Origin: Herbaspirillum sp. WKF16
GTDB taxonomy: Bacteria > Pseudomonadota > Gammaproteobacteria > Burkholderiales > Burkholderiaceae_D
Direction of reading: 5' to 3'
NCBI RefSeq assembly: GCF_028993615.1
Contig: NZ_CP118632.1
Coordinates: 2,170,001-2,234,000 of the forward strand
DNA: 64,000 bases
The notes under the pieces were generated by a model. The model made no database searches. It was not told where the DNA came from and was given only the letters and a program-made list of their open reading frames with translations. A program made the position numbers and the translations under genes. Positions 1 to 9,702 of the stretch are shown here, one piece after another. Position 1 is the first letter of the stretch. The number at the start of each line of letters is the position of its first letter.

Positions 1-816
1 AGCGAGGGCACCAAGATCGAGGTGGCGTTCCGGTTGCACCATGACCCGGCCGGGCTGGACTGGCTGGCCATCAGCGCCGCGCCGCGTTCGGACTTCCTGG
101 GCTCGGTCACCGGCGGCGTCTACCAGACGCTGCTGCTGGGCCTGGTGGCGGTGTGCCTGACCTTCGTGATCGGCTTCCTGCTGCTGCGCTGGGTGCTGCG
201 CGACATCCGCAAGCTGACCCTGGCGGCCAAGAGCATCGGCAACGGCAGTCCGTTCCCGGCGCTCAACATCGACCGCAACGACGAGATCGGCCAGCTGGCG
301 CACAGTTTCCAGGAGATGGAACGCAACCTGCGCACCGACCGGCTGACCAATGTGCTCAACCGCGACTCGCTGATCGCCCAGATCGATTTCCGCCGGCGCA
401 ATTCTTCCGAGGCCAATCCGCTGCAGTTCGGGCTGCTGTTCATCGACCTCGACCGCTTCAAGGCGGTCAACGACGAACACGGCCACGACGAGGGCGACAA
501 GGTCCTGATCGCCATCGCAGAGCGGCTGCAGCATACGCTGCGCCACGACGACTCGGTGGCGCGCTTCGGCGGCGACGAATTCGTGGTCTACCTGCACGGC
601 GTCTCCGACATGGAGATCGCGCGCAGCATCGCCGACAAGATCCGCCATTCGGTCAACAAGCCCATCGAGGGCCGCGGCGGCCAGCAGTACGCGGTGGACG
701 CCTCGGTCGGCGTCTCGCTTTACCCGGCCGACGGCCTGGACGTGGAAACCCTGTTGCGCGTGGCCGATTCGCGCATGTTCGACCAGAAGCGCCTGCACCG
801 CATCCTGTCGGTGTAG
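1..816 (+). CDS. HAMP-GGDEF diguanylate cyclase, 5' truncated by window edge
   Basis: The frame is open to base 1, so the start lies upstream; a GTG at 22 is not convincing as the true start. Visible parts are the end of a periplasmic sensor region, one transmembrane helix (about bases 115-185), a HAMP linker ([14 protein letters not shown] onward) and a C-terminal GGDEF domain. The active-site motif FGGDEF is intact, and an RHDD sequence five residues before GGDEF matches the RxxD inhibitory site. It is therefore probably an active, product-inhibited c-di-GMP synthase at the inner membrane. The sensed signal is unknown because the sensor domain is mostly outside the window. Confidence 0.9.
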   Translation, partial: SEGTKIEVAFRLHHDPAGLDWLAISAAPRSDFLGSVTGGVYQTLLLGLVAVCLTFVIGFLLLRWVLRDIRKLTLAAKSIGNGSPFPALNIDRNDEIGQLAHSFQEMERNLRTDRLTNVLNRDSLIAQIDFRRRNSSEANPLQFGLLFIDLDRFKAVNDEHGHDEGDKVLIAIAERLQHTLRHDDSVARFGGDEFVVYLHGVSDMEIARSIADKIRHSVNKPIEGRGGQQYAVDASVGVSLYPADGLDVETLLRVADSRMFDQKRLHRILSV

Positions 817-848
817 GCCGTACCCTTCAGCTGCCAGAGGAAAACGCC

Positions 849-1340
849 ATGAGCTTTGCCACCTGCGACCTGTGCGACGCCAATGAAGACAAACTGGCCG
901 CCGGCGCGCTGCATGTGCTGCCGCCGATCTTCGCGTCCTTCGGCAGGCAGGCCGTCTTCGCCGGTCCGGCCAGGACGCTCAAGGTGTTCGAGGACAATGT
1001 GCTGGTGCGCGCCGCGCTGGAGACGCCCGGGGAGGGCCATGTGCTGGTGGTCGATGGCGGCGGCAGCCTGCGCTGCGCGCTGGTGGGCGGCAACCTGGGA
1101 CAACTGGCCGAGAAGAACGGCTGGGCCGGCATCCTGGTCAACGGCTGCGTGCGCGATGCGCTGGAGCTCAACGCCTGCGATATCGGCATCCGCGCGCTGG
1201 CCACGCATCCGCAGCGCAGTTTCCGCAAGGGCGCGGGCGACGCCGGCATCCGCGTCACCATCGCCGGCGTGGCGGTGCACCCGGGCGACTGGATCTATGC
1301 CGACGCGGATGGGGTGCTGGTGTCGCGCCAGGCGCTCTGA
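849..1340 (+). CDS. rraA: RraA-like protein / putative 4-hydroxy-4-methyl-2-oxoglutarate aldolase
   Basis: 163 residues, the usual RraA length. The family signature [15 protein letters not shown], followed by VNGCVRD and ALEL, contains the conserved Gly-rich loop and Arg-Asp pair that bind oxo-acid and metal in HMG/CHA aldolases. Some family members inhibit RNase E, while many proteobacterial ones are class II pyruvate aldolases; sequence alone does not decide. The start was placed at the ATG at 849, after an AGAGGAAAA ribosome-binding stretch. It lies 32 bp after the cyclase and converges with the toxin-antitoxin pair. Confidence 0.85.
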   Translation: MSFATCDLCDANEDKLAAGALHVLPPIFASFGRQAVFAGPARTLKVFEDNVLVRAALETPGEGHVLVVDGGGSLRCALVGGNLGQLAEKNGWAGILVNGCVRDALELNACDIGIRALATHPQRSFRKGAGDAGIRVTIAGVAVHPGDWIYADADGVLVSRQAL

Positions 1341-1370
1341 GGCCATGGTCGCCGGCGCGTTGCGCGGCGC

Positions 1371-1697
1371 TCAGAAGTTGATCTGCTCCGGCGTCAGGCC
1401 CAGCGCGGCCGCGATTTTTTCCAGGGTGCGGGGCCGCGGCTTGCGGCTGTTTTCCTGCCTGGCATAGGCCGGTTGGGAGATGCCCAGGCGCAGCGCGACT
1501 TCCTGTTGCAGCAGCCGCAGATGCTCGCGCCAAGCCTTGACCGGCGTGGCGTCGCTGAGGATGGCGGCCTGCACGACGGCATGCGGGATCAGCTCCTGCT
1601 CGCGATACAGGTTCAGGAATTCCTGATAGGGCAATACCACGAAGGCCGGTTTGCCATCGGCGCCGACGATGGTCTGCGCGTTAGTCCATGCGTTCAT
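1371..1697 (-). CDS. Antitoxin: Phd-like N-terminus plus XRE helix-turn-helix
   Basis: 108 residues. The first ~35 residues (ADGKPAFVVLPYQEFLNL) resemble the strand-helix start of Phd/YefM antitoxins. The C-terminal half is an XRE/Cro helix-turn-helix (LQQEVALRLGISQPAYARQE, then LEKIAAALGL). The ATG at 1697 lies inside the 3' end of the toxin gene (17-bp overlap), giving the toxin-first order typical of HigBA-like pairs. The HTH very likely autoregulates the operon. The region upstream of that ATG in the same frame is not needed and would overlap the toxin extensively. Confidence 0.8.
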   Translation of the reverse strand: MNAWTNAQTIVGADGKPAFVVLPYQEFLNLYREQELIPHAVVQAAILSDATPVKAWREHLRLLQQEVALRLGISQPAYARQENSRKPRPRTLEKIAAALGLTPEQINF

Positions 1698-1935
1698 CGT
1701 GCTTTCCCATCTCTTGAATTTCGACGATGCGGATGCCGTCATCCCAGTCGAACAATACCCGGTAATTCTCCACCCGCAAGCGATACCCGAAGGCATGGCT
1801 GCTCAAGGCCCTGACGTTGCCGCAGTCGGGCATGTGCCGCAGGGTTGCGACCGCTTCCACGATCATCGTTCGCACGTGCTGCTCCAGATTGCGCAACTGG
1901 CGGGCGGCTTTGGGAAACCAATGGATGGAGTTCAT
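1681..1935 (-). CDS. RelE/ParE-superfamily toxin
   Basis: 84 residues. The fold signature is a helical N-terminus (FPKAARQLRNLEQHVR) followed by the strands YRLRVENYRVLFDWD and IRIVEIQEMGKHDE, as in RelE/HigB/ParE toxins. The pattern GYRLRVENYRVLFDWDD is very close to RelE-type mRNA interferases, but ParE-like gyrase toxins share it. It is upstream of and overlaps its antitoxin gene, so translation is coupled. The pair would form a type II toxin-antitoxin complex in the cytoplasm. Confidence 0.82.
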   Translation of the reverse strand: MNSIHWFPKAARQLRNLEQHVRTMIVEAVATLRHMPDCGNVRALSSHAFGYRLRVENYRVLFDWDDGIRIVEIQEMGKHDERMD

Positions 1936-2035
1936 CCTGGCGACTATAGCCAGATCGAGGCTTTGTTCGTTTTCGGCGAAGGTTCGATTGAGTTTTTTTC
2001 GAATTATTCCGGGTAGCCGGACGAGGCCGGGGTCC

Positions 2036-4261
2036 TTAATTCTTGCGCAGGATGTTGTCGATCGCCGAGGTCTGGGCCACGATTTCTTGCAGATCCTGGT
2101 TCAGCAGGCTGGCGCGCCGTTGCAGCGTGACCCAGCCGGACCACGCGCTGGCTTCGGCCGGCAGGGGTTCGGGCGTGACCGGGCCGACCAGTTCGATCTT
2201 GGCCGAGAGCGCCTTCTGTTCGGGCGCCTCGGGCGAGACCACCACCGCGCCGCCGCGCTTCTTCGATTTCGGCGCCAGGATGCGCTGGGCTTCGGCCAGG
2301 TGCTCGCTGGCTTCGAGGTAGGTGTCTTCGATGAGCTTGTTGACCGGGCCTTCGGGGATGTTTTCCTGATGGCGCCGCAGCATCAGGCGCAGCGCCGCGA
2401 TATGGGCCGCCACGAGGTAGTTCTGCACGATGAAGCGGTTCAGTTCCTTGACCGCCCGGTGCTTGGTCGCCGGCTCATCCATCATGCGCACCAGCGCCGA
2501 GATCAGCGCCGCCAGGCTGTCCATGAAGCCCTTGCGGCACACGCGGTAGAAGAAATCGTCCTTGACCTTGCCCTCCAGCATGTCGCGGCTGGCGGTGAGG
2601 TAGCGCTGGCTCGATTTGAGCACGTTGCGCAGCAGCTTGGGCAGGTCGCGGTATTCCCAGGCCGGCAGCACATAGCTGAACAGGGTGGCGATCACCACGC
2701 CGATCACGGTGTCGATCAGGCGCTCGCCGATCACCCCCTGGTGGCCGGCCGGCACCAGCAGGTTGAGCAGCATCAGGATCTGCACCGAGGCGGCGATGGC
2801 GGTGTAGCGGTACTTCACATAGGTGAAGGCGGGCGCGGCCACGCTGGCGGCGAACAGCACCGCCATCTGGCCCATCGGGTTGTGCACGAAGCGCAGGATC
2901 AGCATCGTGATCAGGCAGCCGATGATGGTGCCGATCAGGCGGTCCGCCATGCGCTGCTTGGTGGCGCTGAAATTGGGTTTGAGGATGATGACGATGGTGA
3001 GCACGATCCAGTAGCCGTGCGCCATGTAGGGCAGGTGGTTGGAGATCCACAGTCCGGTGGTCACCGCCAGCGCCACGCGGATGGCGAAGCGGAAGATCGG
3101 CGACTGCCAGCGCAGGTTCACCAGCAGCATGTTGAACTTGAACTTCTGCTGGGTCAGGAAGGGCGTCATGTCCGAGCCCGGCAGGATGGGGATGGGGTCG
3201 ACCGGGTTTTGCGTGGCCTGGTGAAGCTGGCCGATCAGCTCCATGATGTCGCGGATCTTGTTGTAGGTCACGCGCAGGATGGTCAGCGCCTCCTCGGAGG
3301 CTTGGCCGGGGCCGGGCTGGGACATCTGCTGCATCTCATATTGGATCGCGCGCAGCTCGGCCTTGTAGCTCACCGTCGGCGTCGAGGCCTTCTTGCGGGT
3401 GATGGCGTAGGCGATCGACTCGATGTCCTCGCCGGCCTTGTTGGCCAGGTCGCGCAGGAAGATCATCACGTCGGCGTTGCCGAAGTGGTTGCGCAGGAAG
3501 GCATAGTCGGCGTGGGTGGAGAGCACCTGCTCGTAGAGTTCCAGCATCGACAGGTGCACCTGCACCAGGAGGCCGTCCTGCTTGGTGTGGAGGTCGCGCA
3601 GGATCAGGTCGCGCGAGGCTTGCTGCTTGTCGGCCACCACGATCTGCTGGCGCACCAGCTGGTTGAACTGGCTGGCCAGGTCGTGCCGCACATCGTAGAA
3701 GTCGGCCTTGATGCGCAGGTAGCGGGCCAGCTCGAACAGCGCCTCGGCCAGCACCTGTTGCTTGATGCGGCGGCGCAGGAACCACGACACCGCCATCGAA
3801 TAAGCCAGGTAGCCGAGGCCGCCGCCGAGGAAGAAGGCCGAATGCAGGACGGCGTCGGTGATCGGCGCCTGGTTCTCCATCGACAGCGTCATCACCATCA
3901 GCGCAGCGAACTGCAGCGGCATGGTCTTCTTGCCGTAGACCACCATCATGCTGGCAAAGAAGCTCACCACCACCATCATCGCGCTGACCAGCCAGGGGAT
4001 GGGCGCGGCCAGGCTGATGACCAGCATCACCAGCGTGCACAGCAGCACGCCGGCCAGCATCTCGTTGAACTTGTGGCGCAGCGGGCTGGGCAGGTCCATC
4101 AGGCTGGTGCACAGCGCGCCCAGGAAGACCGTCATGGTGGTCGGCATGTCGGCCACGTTGTAGACCAGCATGGTGAAGCCGACCACCCCGATTGCGATCC
4201 GCACCCCAGTATAGAAATAGTGACTGAATAGAAACGTGCGGATGTCCAGGGCGTAATGCAT
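2036..4261 (-). CDS. FUSC-family inner-membrane protein (YccS/YhfK-like)
   Basis: 741 residues, close to YccS/YhfK length. There are two membrane blocks: residues ~15-165 with about six helices, then a soluble ~230-residue helical linker, then a second block (about 390-520, starting near FAIRVALAVTTGLWISNHLP) resembling the fusaric-acid-resistance pore domain. A charged C-terminal cytoplasmic domain follows. Members are putative efflux permeases of aromatic acids or related compounds; no membrane-fusion partner lies nearby, so the substrate cannot be named. It starts at the ATG at 4261. Confidence 0.8.
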   Translation of the reverse strand: MHYALDIRTFLFSHYFYTGVRIAIGVVGFTMLVYNVADMPTTMTVFLGALCTSLMDLPSPLRHKFNEMLAGVLLCTLVMLVISLAAPIPWLVSAMMVVVSFFASMMVVYGKKTMPLQFAALMVMTLSMENQAPITDAVLHSAFFLGGGLGYLAYSMAVSWFLRRRIKQQVLAEALFELARYLRIKADFYDVRHDLASQFNQLVRQQIVVADKQQASRDLILRDLHTKQDGLLVQVHLSMLELYEQVLSTHADYAFLRNHFGNADVMIFLRDLANKAGEDIESIAYAITRKKASTPTVSYKAELRAIQYEMQQMSQPGPGQASEEALTILRVTYNKIRDIMELIGQLHQATQNPVDPIPILPGSDMTPFLTQQKFKFNMLLVNLRWQSPIFRFAIRVALAVTTGLWISNHLPYMAHGYWIVLTIVIILKPNFSATKQRMADRLIGTIIGCLITMLILRFVHNPMGQMAVLFAASVAAPAFTYVKYRYTAIAASVQILMLLNLLVPAGHQGVIGERLIDTVIGVVIATLFSYVLPAWEYRDLPKLLRNVLKSSQRYLTASRDMLEGKVKDDFFYRVCRKGFMDSLAALISALVRMMDEPATKHRAVKELNRFIVQNYLVAAHIAALRLMLRRHQENIPEGPVNKLIEDTYLEASEHLAEAQRILAPKSKKRGGAVVVSPEAPEQKALSAKIELVGPVTPEPLPAEASAWSGWVTLQRRASLLNQDLQEIVAQTSAIDNILRKN

Positions 4262-4518
4262 GAAGACGTATCGACGTTGAATCGCCGTTCAATTTTGGTA
4301 GTCGCCCATTTTGTGCCTTCTTGCGCGATTAAACAACCGGATGAGGAGCGCGGCGCAAAACAAATACCTTGAACAAAACGCGGCTGCGGCAGTCGCTGGC
4401 GCAGCCGTGCGGGAGGCGGCGGCGCTGTGGGGAGAGCAAGGGAGCGCGCCGGGACGGCGCGTGAAGTCTTTTCATCGTCCGCGCGCAACAGGCGCGCGAA
4501 CGATGGCGGGCGTCGCGC

Positions 4519-5049
4519 TCAGGGCAGCGGGAACACCAGGCAGGTGGTGGTGGCGTGCGCGTACAGCTTGCCGTCGGCGTCGACGATGCGGCCCTCGGCA
4601 ATGCCGACCTGCTTGCCGACCTGGATCACCCGGCCCTCGGCGCGTACCGGGCCGCTCTTGTCGGTCAGCGCGCGCACCAGGTTGACCTTCAGCTCCAGCG
4701 TGGTGTATCCCACGCCTTGCGGCAGCATCGAGTGCACCGCGCACGCCACGGCCGAATCCAGCAGCGTGCAGAAGTAGCCGCCGTGCACGGTGCCCAGCGG
4801 ATTGTAGTGGCGCTTGTGCGGCGTGCCCTGGAACACCACACGGCCGGGTTCGCCCTCGACCGGGATGAAGTCCAGGGTTTCGCCGATCGGCACCGACGGC
4901 AGCAGGCCGTCCCAGATCTTTTGCAGGAACTCCATGCCGGTGCCGGCCTTCAGGTCGGCCAGGCTGGCCACGCCCGGCGCCGCCAGCTTGGCGCGTACAG
5001 CTTGTTCCTGCTGGCGCCACAGCGCCAGCGTCTCTTCTCTTGTCGTCAT
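4519..5049 (-). CDS. PaaI-family hotdog-fold thioesterase
   Basis: 176 residues with a single hotdog domain. The motif NPLGTVHGGYFCTLLDSA is the PaaI/YbgC-like acyl-CoA thioesterase signature (HGG followed by an acidic residue on the central helix). The usual downstream strand pattern YTTLELKVNLVRAL, then EGRVIQVGKQVGIAEGRI, is present. It likely hydrolyses aryl- or acyl-CoA esters in the cytoplasm; the substrate is unknown. It has its own upstream region and is divergent from aceA. Confidence 0.85.
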   Translation of the reverse strand: MTTREETLALWRQQEQAVRAKLAAPGVASLADLKAGTGMEFLQKIWDGLLPSVPIGETLDFIPVEGEPGRVVFQGTPHKRHYNPLGTVHGGYFCTLLDSAVACAVHSMLPQGVGYTTLELKVNLVRALTDKSGPVRAEGRVIQVGKQVGIAEGRIVDADGKLYAHATTTCLVFPLP

Positions 5050-5484
5050 TGTCGTCCTCCGGGCGCGGGCGCGCCCCTTTGCTTTCCTTGGATAAGGCTT
5101 GCCTTGGGCAAGTCACTTTTATTATGCAAGACGAGGAGATGGGCGTCAAAAAATTTCGAACGCTCGTATTAATACGAAGGAATCCCTACCGGAAGAGGAG
5201 GACGGCGCCGCTGCAAGTGCGGCTTTTTCACGATGAGAATTTTTGATTTCGTATTGTGAAAAATCGAAGTGCGCAGCATCAAAAGCATTTTTCATTTTCC
5301 GGATTTGTGTTCCGTATCGCAAAAAATGATAAATAAGTATTTGATTTTATTGATATAAAAATTTACCTATATCTTATATAAGACATTGTTGCTCTGCACA
5401 TGGCGGGACTACCATGAAGTCATGGAATTCGCGATTTCATCCAGTTTTCAAACACCTCAACACTGACGACAAAGGAGATCCACC
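5050..5484. other. AT-rich intergenic region between the thioesterase and aceA
   Basis: 435 bp without a credible gene, markedly AT-richer than its surroundings. It must carry the divergent promoters of the thioesterase and aceA. The best sigma70-like match for aceA is TTGATA at 5350-5355 with CTTATA (17-bp spacer) or TTATAT (18-bp spacer) at about 5373-5379. The length and AT content suggest regulator binding, but I recognise no specific operator. Confidence 0.5.
5350..5379 (+). promoter_or_regulatory. Weak sigma70-like promoter candidate for aceA
   Basis: A -35 like TTGATA (5350-5355) is followed after 17-18 bp by an AT-rich -10 (CTTATA or TTATAT). It leaves a ~105-nt leader before the aceA ATG. 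The match is modest; many similar hexamers occur in this AT-rich stretch. Confidence 0.3.
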
Positions 5485-6792
<1,308 letters not shown>

Positions 6793-6824
6793 CGGCGCGG
6801 AGGTGGAATTGAGTGTGGTGTGAC

Positions 6825-6851
6825 GCCGGCTCGTTACTTGCGCGAGCCGGC
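6825..6851 (+). other. Perfect 9-bp hairpin downstream of aceA
   Basis: GCCGGCTCG (6825-6833) pairs perfectly with CGAGCCGGC (6843-6851) across a 9-nt loop. It has no T tract, so it may protect the 3' end of the transcript or assist the terminator 22 bp further on. Confidence 0.6.
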
Positions 6852-6872
6852 CGGGGCGATCCCCCAACCTGG

Positions 6873-6903
6873 AACCGTAGCCCACAAGGCTGCGGTTTTT
6901 TTT
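6873..6903 (+). terminator. Rho-independent terminator of aceA
   Basis: Stem AACCGTAGCC / GGCTGCGGTT (10 bp, one G-U pair) with a CACAA loop, followed by a run of eight T including the last two stem bases. Confidence 0.9.
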
Positions 6904-6940
6904 ATGGCGAAACGGGCGCGGGATGAAAGGGCGTTGTGCC

Positions 6941-7618
6941 TTACAGCGTGCGCTGCGCGCTGATGCGGCCGTCGCGCACTTCAAACACCTCGTCGCCCAG
7001 CGCCTCGACGTCGGCCGGGTCATGGGTGATCAGCAGCATGTGCACGTCCAGCTGCTGCTGAAGCTCGGACAGCTCGCGCCGCATGCGCGCGCGCAGCGAG
7101 AGGTCGAGCGCGGAGAACGGCTCGTCCAGCAGCAGGATGTCGGGCTCGGACACCAGCGCCCGCGCCAGCGCCACGCGCTGCCGCTGCCCGCCGGAGATCT
7201 GCCCGGGCAGGCTGCCGGCCACCGTCTCCAGCTCGAAGGCCGCCAGCCATTTTTGCACCGCCGGATGGGCGGCCGGGCGGCGCAGGTTGAAGCAGCCGCG
7301 GGCCAGCCCGAAGGCGATGTTCTGGGCCACGGTCAGGTGCGGGAACAGCGCGTAGTCCTGGAACAGGTAGGCGACGTTGCGCTCCTGCACCGGGACATTG
7401 ATGCGCTGCCGCGCATCGAACAGGGTGCGGCCGTCCAGCCGGATATGGCCGGCGTCGGGCGTCATCAGGCCGGCCATGGCTTTCAGGGTCAGGCTCTTGC
7501 CCGATCCCGACGGGCCGTACAGGACGATGCGCTCGCTGTCGGACATGAAGGCGATGTCGAGGTCGAACACGCGGTCGCCCGCGTGGAGCTTTTTCTGGAT
7601 CTGGAGTTCGACGCTCAC
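6941..7618 (-). CDS. modC: Molybdate ABC transporter ATPase ModC, short form
   Basis: 225 residues with a complete ABC domain: Walker A GPSGSGKS, Q-loop FQDYALFPHLT, signature ISGGQRQR, Walker B ILLLDEP and the H-loop ITHD. Classical ModC is ~350 residues with a C-terminal Mop/TOBE molybdate-binding domain; here the protein stops straight after the ABC domain. Assignment rests on position after modA and modB on the same strand. It powers molybdate uptake at the inner membrane. Confidence 0.85.
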   Translation of the reverse strand: MSVELQIQKKLHAGDRVFDLDIAFMSDSERIVLYGPSGSGKSLTLKAMAGLMTPDAGHIRLDGRTLFDARQRINVPVQERNVAYLFQDYALFPHLTVAQNIAFGLARGCFNLRRPAAHPAVQKWLAAFELETVAGSLPGQISGGQRQRVALARALVSEPDILLLDEPFSALDLSLRARMRRELSELQQQLDVHMLLITHDPADVEALGDEVFEVRDGRISAQRTL

Positions 7619-7652
7619 GGCGGATGCAAAGGAAGAAAGTGAAAAGGGGAGC

Positions 7653-8327
7653 TTAGCGCAACTGCAGCTGGGAGCGGTCCGGCACCAGGCGGCCGGCCAG
7701 CATCAGCACCACTACGCAGGTGACCGAGGTGATCGCCACCAGCAGGGTGGCGGCGCCGTCGTCGCCGGCCTGCACCGCCTCGTAGATGGCGACCGACAGC
7801 GTCTGCGTGCGGCCCGGCAGGTTGCCGGCCACCATCAGCGTGGCGCCGAATTCGCCCAGCGCCCGGGCGAAGGCCAGCAGCACGCCCGCGGCGATACCCT
7901 TGGTCGCCAGCGGCAGGCTCACGCGGAAGAACACGCCCGCTTCGCCCACGCCGAGCACCCGGGCTGCGTTTTCCAGTTGGTGGTCGACGTTTTCGAAAGC
8001 GGCGCGGGCGGCCTTGAGCACCAGCGGGAAGGCCACGATGGTGGAGGCCACCACCGCGCCTTGCCAGGTGAAGACCAGCTGGATGCCGACGCTTTCCAGC
8101 CAGGCGCCGAAGGTGCCGCGGCGGCCGAACAGCACCAGCAGGTAATAGCCCAGCACGGTCGGCGGCAGCACCAGCGGCAGCGTCAGCACGGAGTCGATGA
8201 AATCGCGCAGCGGCGAACGCCAGCGCGACAGGCCGTAGGCCGCGGCCACGCCCAGCACCATGTTGGCCAGGGTCGCCAGGCCGGCGACCTTGAGCGAGAG
8301 CAGCAGCGGCGTCCAGACGGGATGCAT
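7653..8327 (-). CDS. modB: Molybdate ABC transporter permease ModB
   Basis: 224 residues with about five transmembrane helices. The cytoplasmic EAA loop ENAARVLGVGEAGVFFRVSL, then PLATKGI, docks onto ModC. Length and the N-terminal sequence (TPLLLSLKVAGLATLANMVLG) fit ModB. It lies between modA (16 bp upstream) and modC (34 bp downstream) in one operon. Confidence 0.9.
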   Translation of the reverse strand: MHPVWTPLLLSLKVAGLATLANMVLGVAAAYGLSRWRSPLRDFIDSVLTLPLVLPPTVLGYYLLVLFGRRGTFGAWLESVGIQLVFTWQGAVVASTIVAFPLVLKAARAAFENVDHQLENAARVLGVGEAGVFFRVSLPLATKGIAAGVLLAFARALGEFGATLMVAGNLPGRTQTLSVAIYEAVQAGDDGAATLLVAITSVTCVVVLMLAGRLVPDRSQLQLR

Positions 8328-8343
8328 GGCAGGAACGGGCCGA

Positions 8344-9114
8344 TCAGGGCTTCAGGAAGCCGTAGCGGGCCAACACCGTCTGGCCGGTCGGCGAGAGCAC
8401 GTAGCTGACAAACTTGTCGGCCAGTTCCTTCTGCTGGGTGCCGGCGGTCATGGCGATGGGGTAGGTGGCCGGGGTGTCGGATGGGATGCGCACGGCGACC
8501 TTCACCTTCTCCGGCATCACGGCGGCGTCGGTAGCGAACACGAAGCCGGCATCGACTTCGCCGCGGGCCACATAGTCCAGGCTGGTGCGCACGTTCTCCG
8601 CCATTACGCCCTTGGCCTGCACCTGCGGCCACAGGCCGGCTTGTTCCAGTGCGGTCTTGGTGTAGCGGCCGAAGGGCACCGAGGCCGGGTTGCCCAGCGC
8701 AATGCGCTTGTATTCAGGCTTGGTCAGGTCGTTCAGGGCGGCCGGCTGCAGCTTGCCGTCGTGCGGGATGATCAGCACGATCTGGTTGGCGGCGAAGTTC
8801 TTGCGAGTGGCAGGATTGACGGCCTTCTCGGCGACCGCCTTGTCCATCGCGGTCTGGTCGGCCGAGGCGAATACATCGGCCGGGGCGCCGCGCACGATCT
8901 GCTGCATCAGGACGTCGGAGGCGCCGAAGTTGGTGACCACCTTGACGCCCGGATTCTGCTGCTCGAACGACTGCGCCAGTTCCTTGAAGGCATTGGTCAG
9001 GCTGGCGGCGGCAGAGACCACCAGGTCGGTGGCGTGCGCGGCGCTGGCCGACAACATCAGCACGGCGGCGAAGGCGGCGCCGAGGGCGGCTTTCAGGTGG
9101 GTGTTCTTGAGCAT
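8344..9114 (-). CDS. modA: Periplasmic molybdate-binding protein ModA
   Basis: 256 residues. A Sec signal peptide (MLKNTHLKAALGAAFAAVLM, then LSASAAHA) is cleaved before TDLVVSAAASLTNAF, the ModA start motif whose serines bind the oxyanion. ASDVLMQQIVRGAPADVFAS, then SADQ, is also diagnostic. The true start is the ATG at 9114; the much longer open frame upstream merely shadows modE and clcA. The gene is first in modABC, divergent from modE, with a ModE-like site in its promoter region. Confidence 0.93.
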   Translation of the reverse strand: MLKNTHLKAALGAAFAAVLMLSASAAHATDLVVSAAASLTNAFKELAQSFEQQNPGVKVVTNFGASDVLMQQIVRGAPADVFASADQTAMDKAVAEKAVNPATRKNFAANQIVLIIPHDGKLQPAALNDLTKPEYKRIALGNPASVPFGRYTKTALEQAGLWPQVQAKGVMAENVRTSLDYVARGEVDAGFVFATDAAVMPEKVKVAVRIPSDTPATYPIAMTAGTQQKELADKFVSYVLSPTGQTVLARYGFLKP

Positions 9115-9216
9115 CGGTAATCCTGTTTTCTGGTCTGTTGTCGTAAGGGCGTCGCGCAATGCGCAGACAAGCAAAAGCGCGCGGACACAGGGCCGACGCG
9201 CGCTCGTTGGATCTGT

Positions 9217-9240
9217 CGAAATATACGCAAGGATATAGCG
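9217..9240. promoter_or_regulatory. Candidate ModE operator between modA and modE
   Basis: CGAAATATA (9217-9225), a 6-bp spacer, then GATATAGCG (9232-9240) follows the enterobacterial ModE-box layout of CG-x-TATATA half-sites in inverted orientation with N6. It lies 103 bp upstream of the modA start and 85 bp upstream of modE. The expected effect is repression of modABC when molybdate is plentiful. Confidence 0.7.
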
Positions 9241-9324
9241 GCAGTCAACCGGACCGGGAACTGTGCGCGCCGCGCAAGCGCCTGGGTGTACCGGTTGCCG
9301 CATTGCCCTTGTACAATCACGCGC

Positions 9325-9693
9325 ATGAACGATTCCAAGACCATCAGACTGCGCGTGATGCAGGGCGACACCATCGCCTTCGGCCCGGGGAAGGCCGACC
9401 TGTTGCAGGCCATCGGGCGCAGCGGGTCGATCTCCGGCGCCGCGCGCGAGATGGAGATGTCCTATCGGCGGGCCTGGCTGCTGGTGGAAGAAATGAACCG
9501 CTGCTTCGCCAGCCCGCTGGTGACCACCGCCACCGGCGGCGCGCGCGGAGGCGGCGCGGTCGTCACCGACCTCGGGCGCGACGTGCTGGCGCGCTACCAG
9601 CGCATGCAGAAGAAGGCCGATGCCAGCATCGCCGCCGACCTCGGCTACCTGCGTTCGCTGATGAACGGCGACGCCTCCGGCGAAGAGCAATAG
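9325..9693 (+). CDS. modE: ModE-type winged-helix regulator lacking the molybdate-binding domains
   Basis: 122 residues covering only the ModE N-terminal winged helix: ISGAAREMEMSYRRAWLLVE is the characteristic recognition helix, followed by the wing TATGGARGGGAVVTDLG. Full ModE carries two C-terminal Mop domains that bind molybdate; they are absent. The start was set at the ATG at 9325 (MNDSKTIRL), since the upstream extension runs into the promoter. It is divergent from modABC and only 9 bp before clcA, so probably co-transcribed with it. Confidence 0.85.
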   Translation: MNDSKTIRLRVMQGDTIAFGPGKADLLQAIGRSGSISGAAREMEMSYRRAWLLVEEMNRCFASPLVTTATGGARGGGAVVTDLGRDVLARYQRMQKKADASIAADLGYLRSLMNGDASGEEQ

Positions 9694-9702
9694 CGGGCGG
9701 CC

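Noticed and set aside
1817..4231. An 804-codon open frame on the plus strand
   Set aside because: It is antisense to the FUSC gene with typical shadow composition (His, Gln, Arg, Asp) and no domain.
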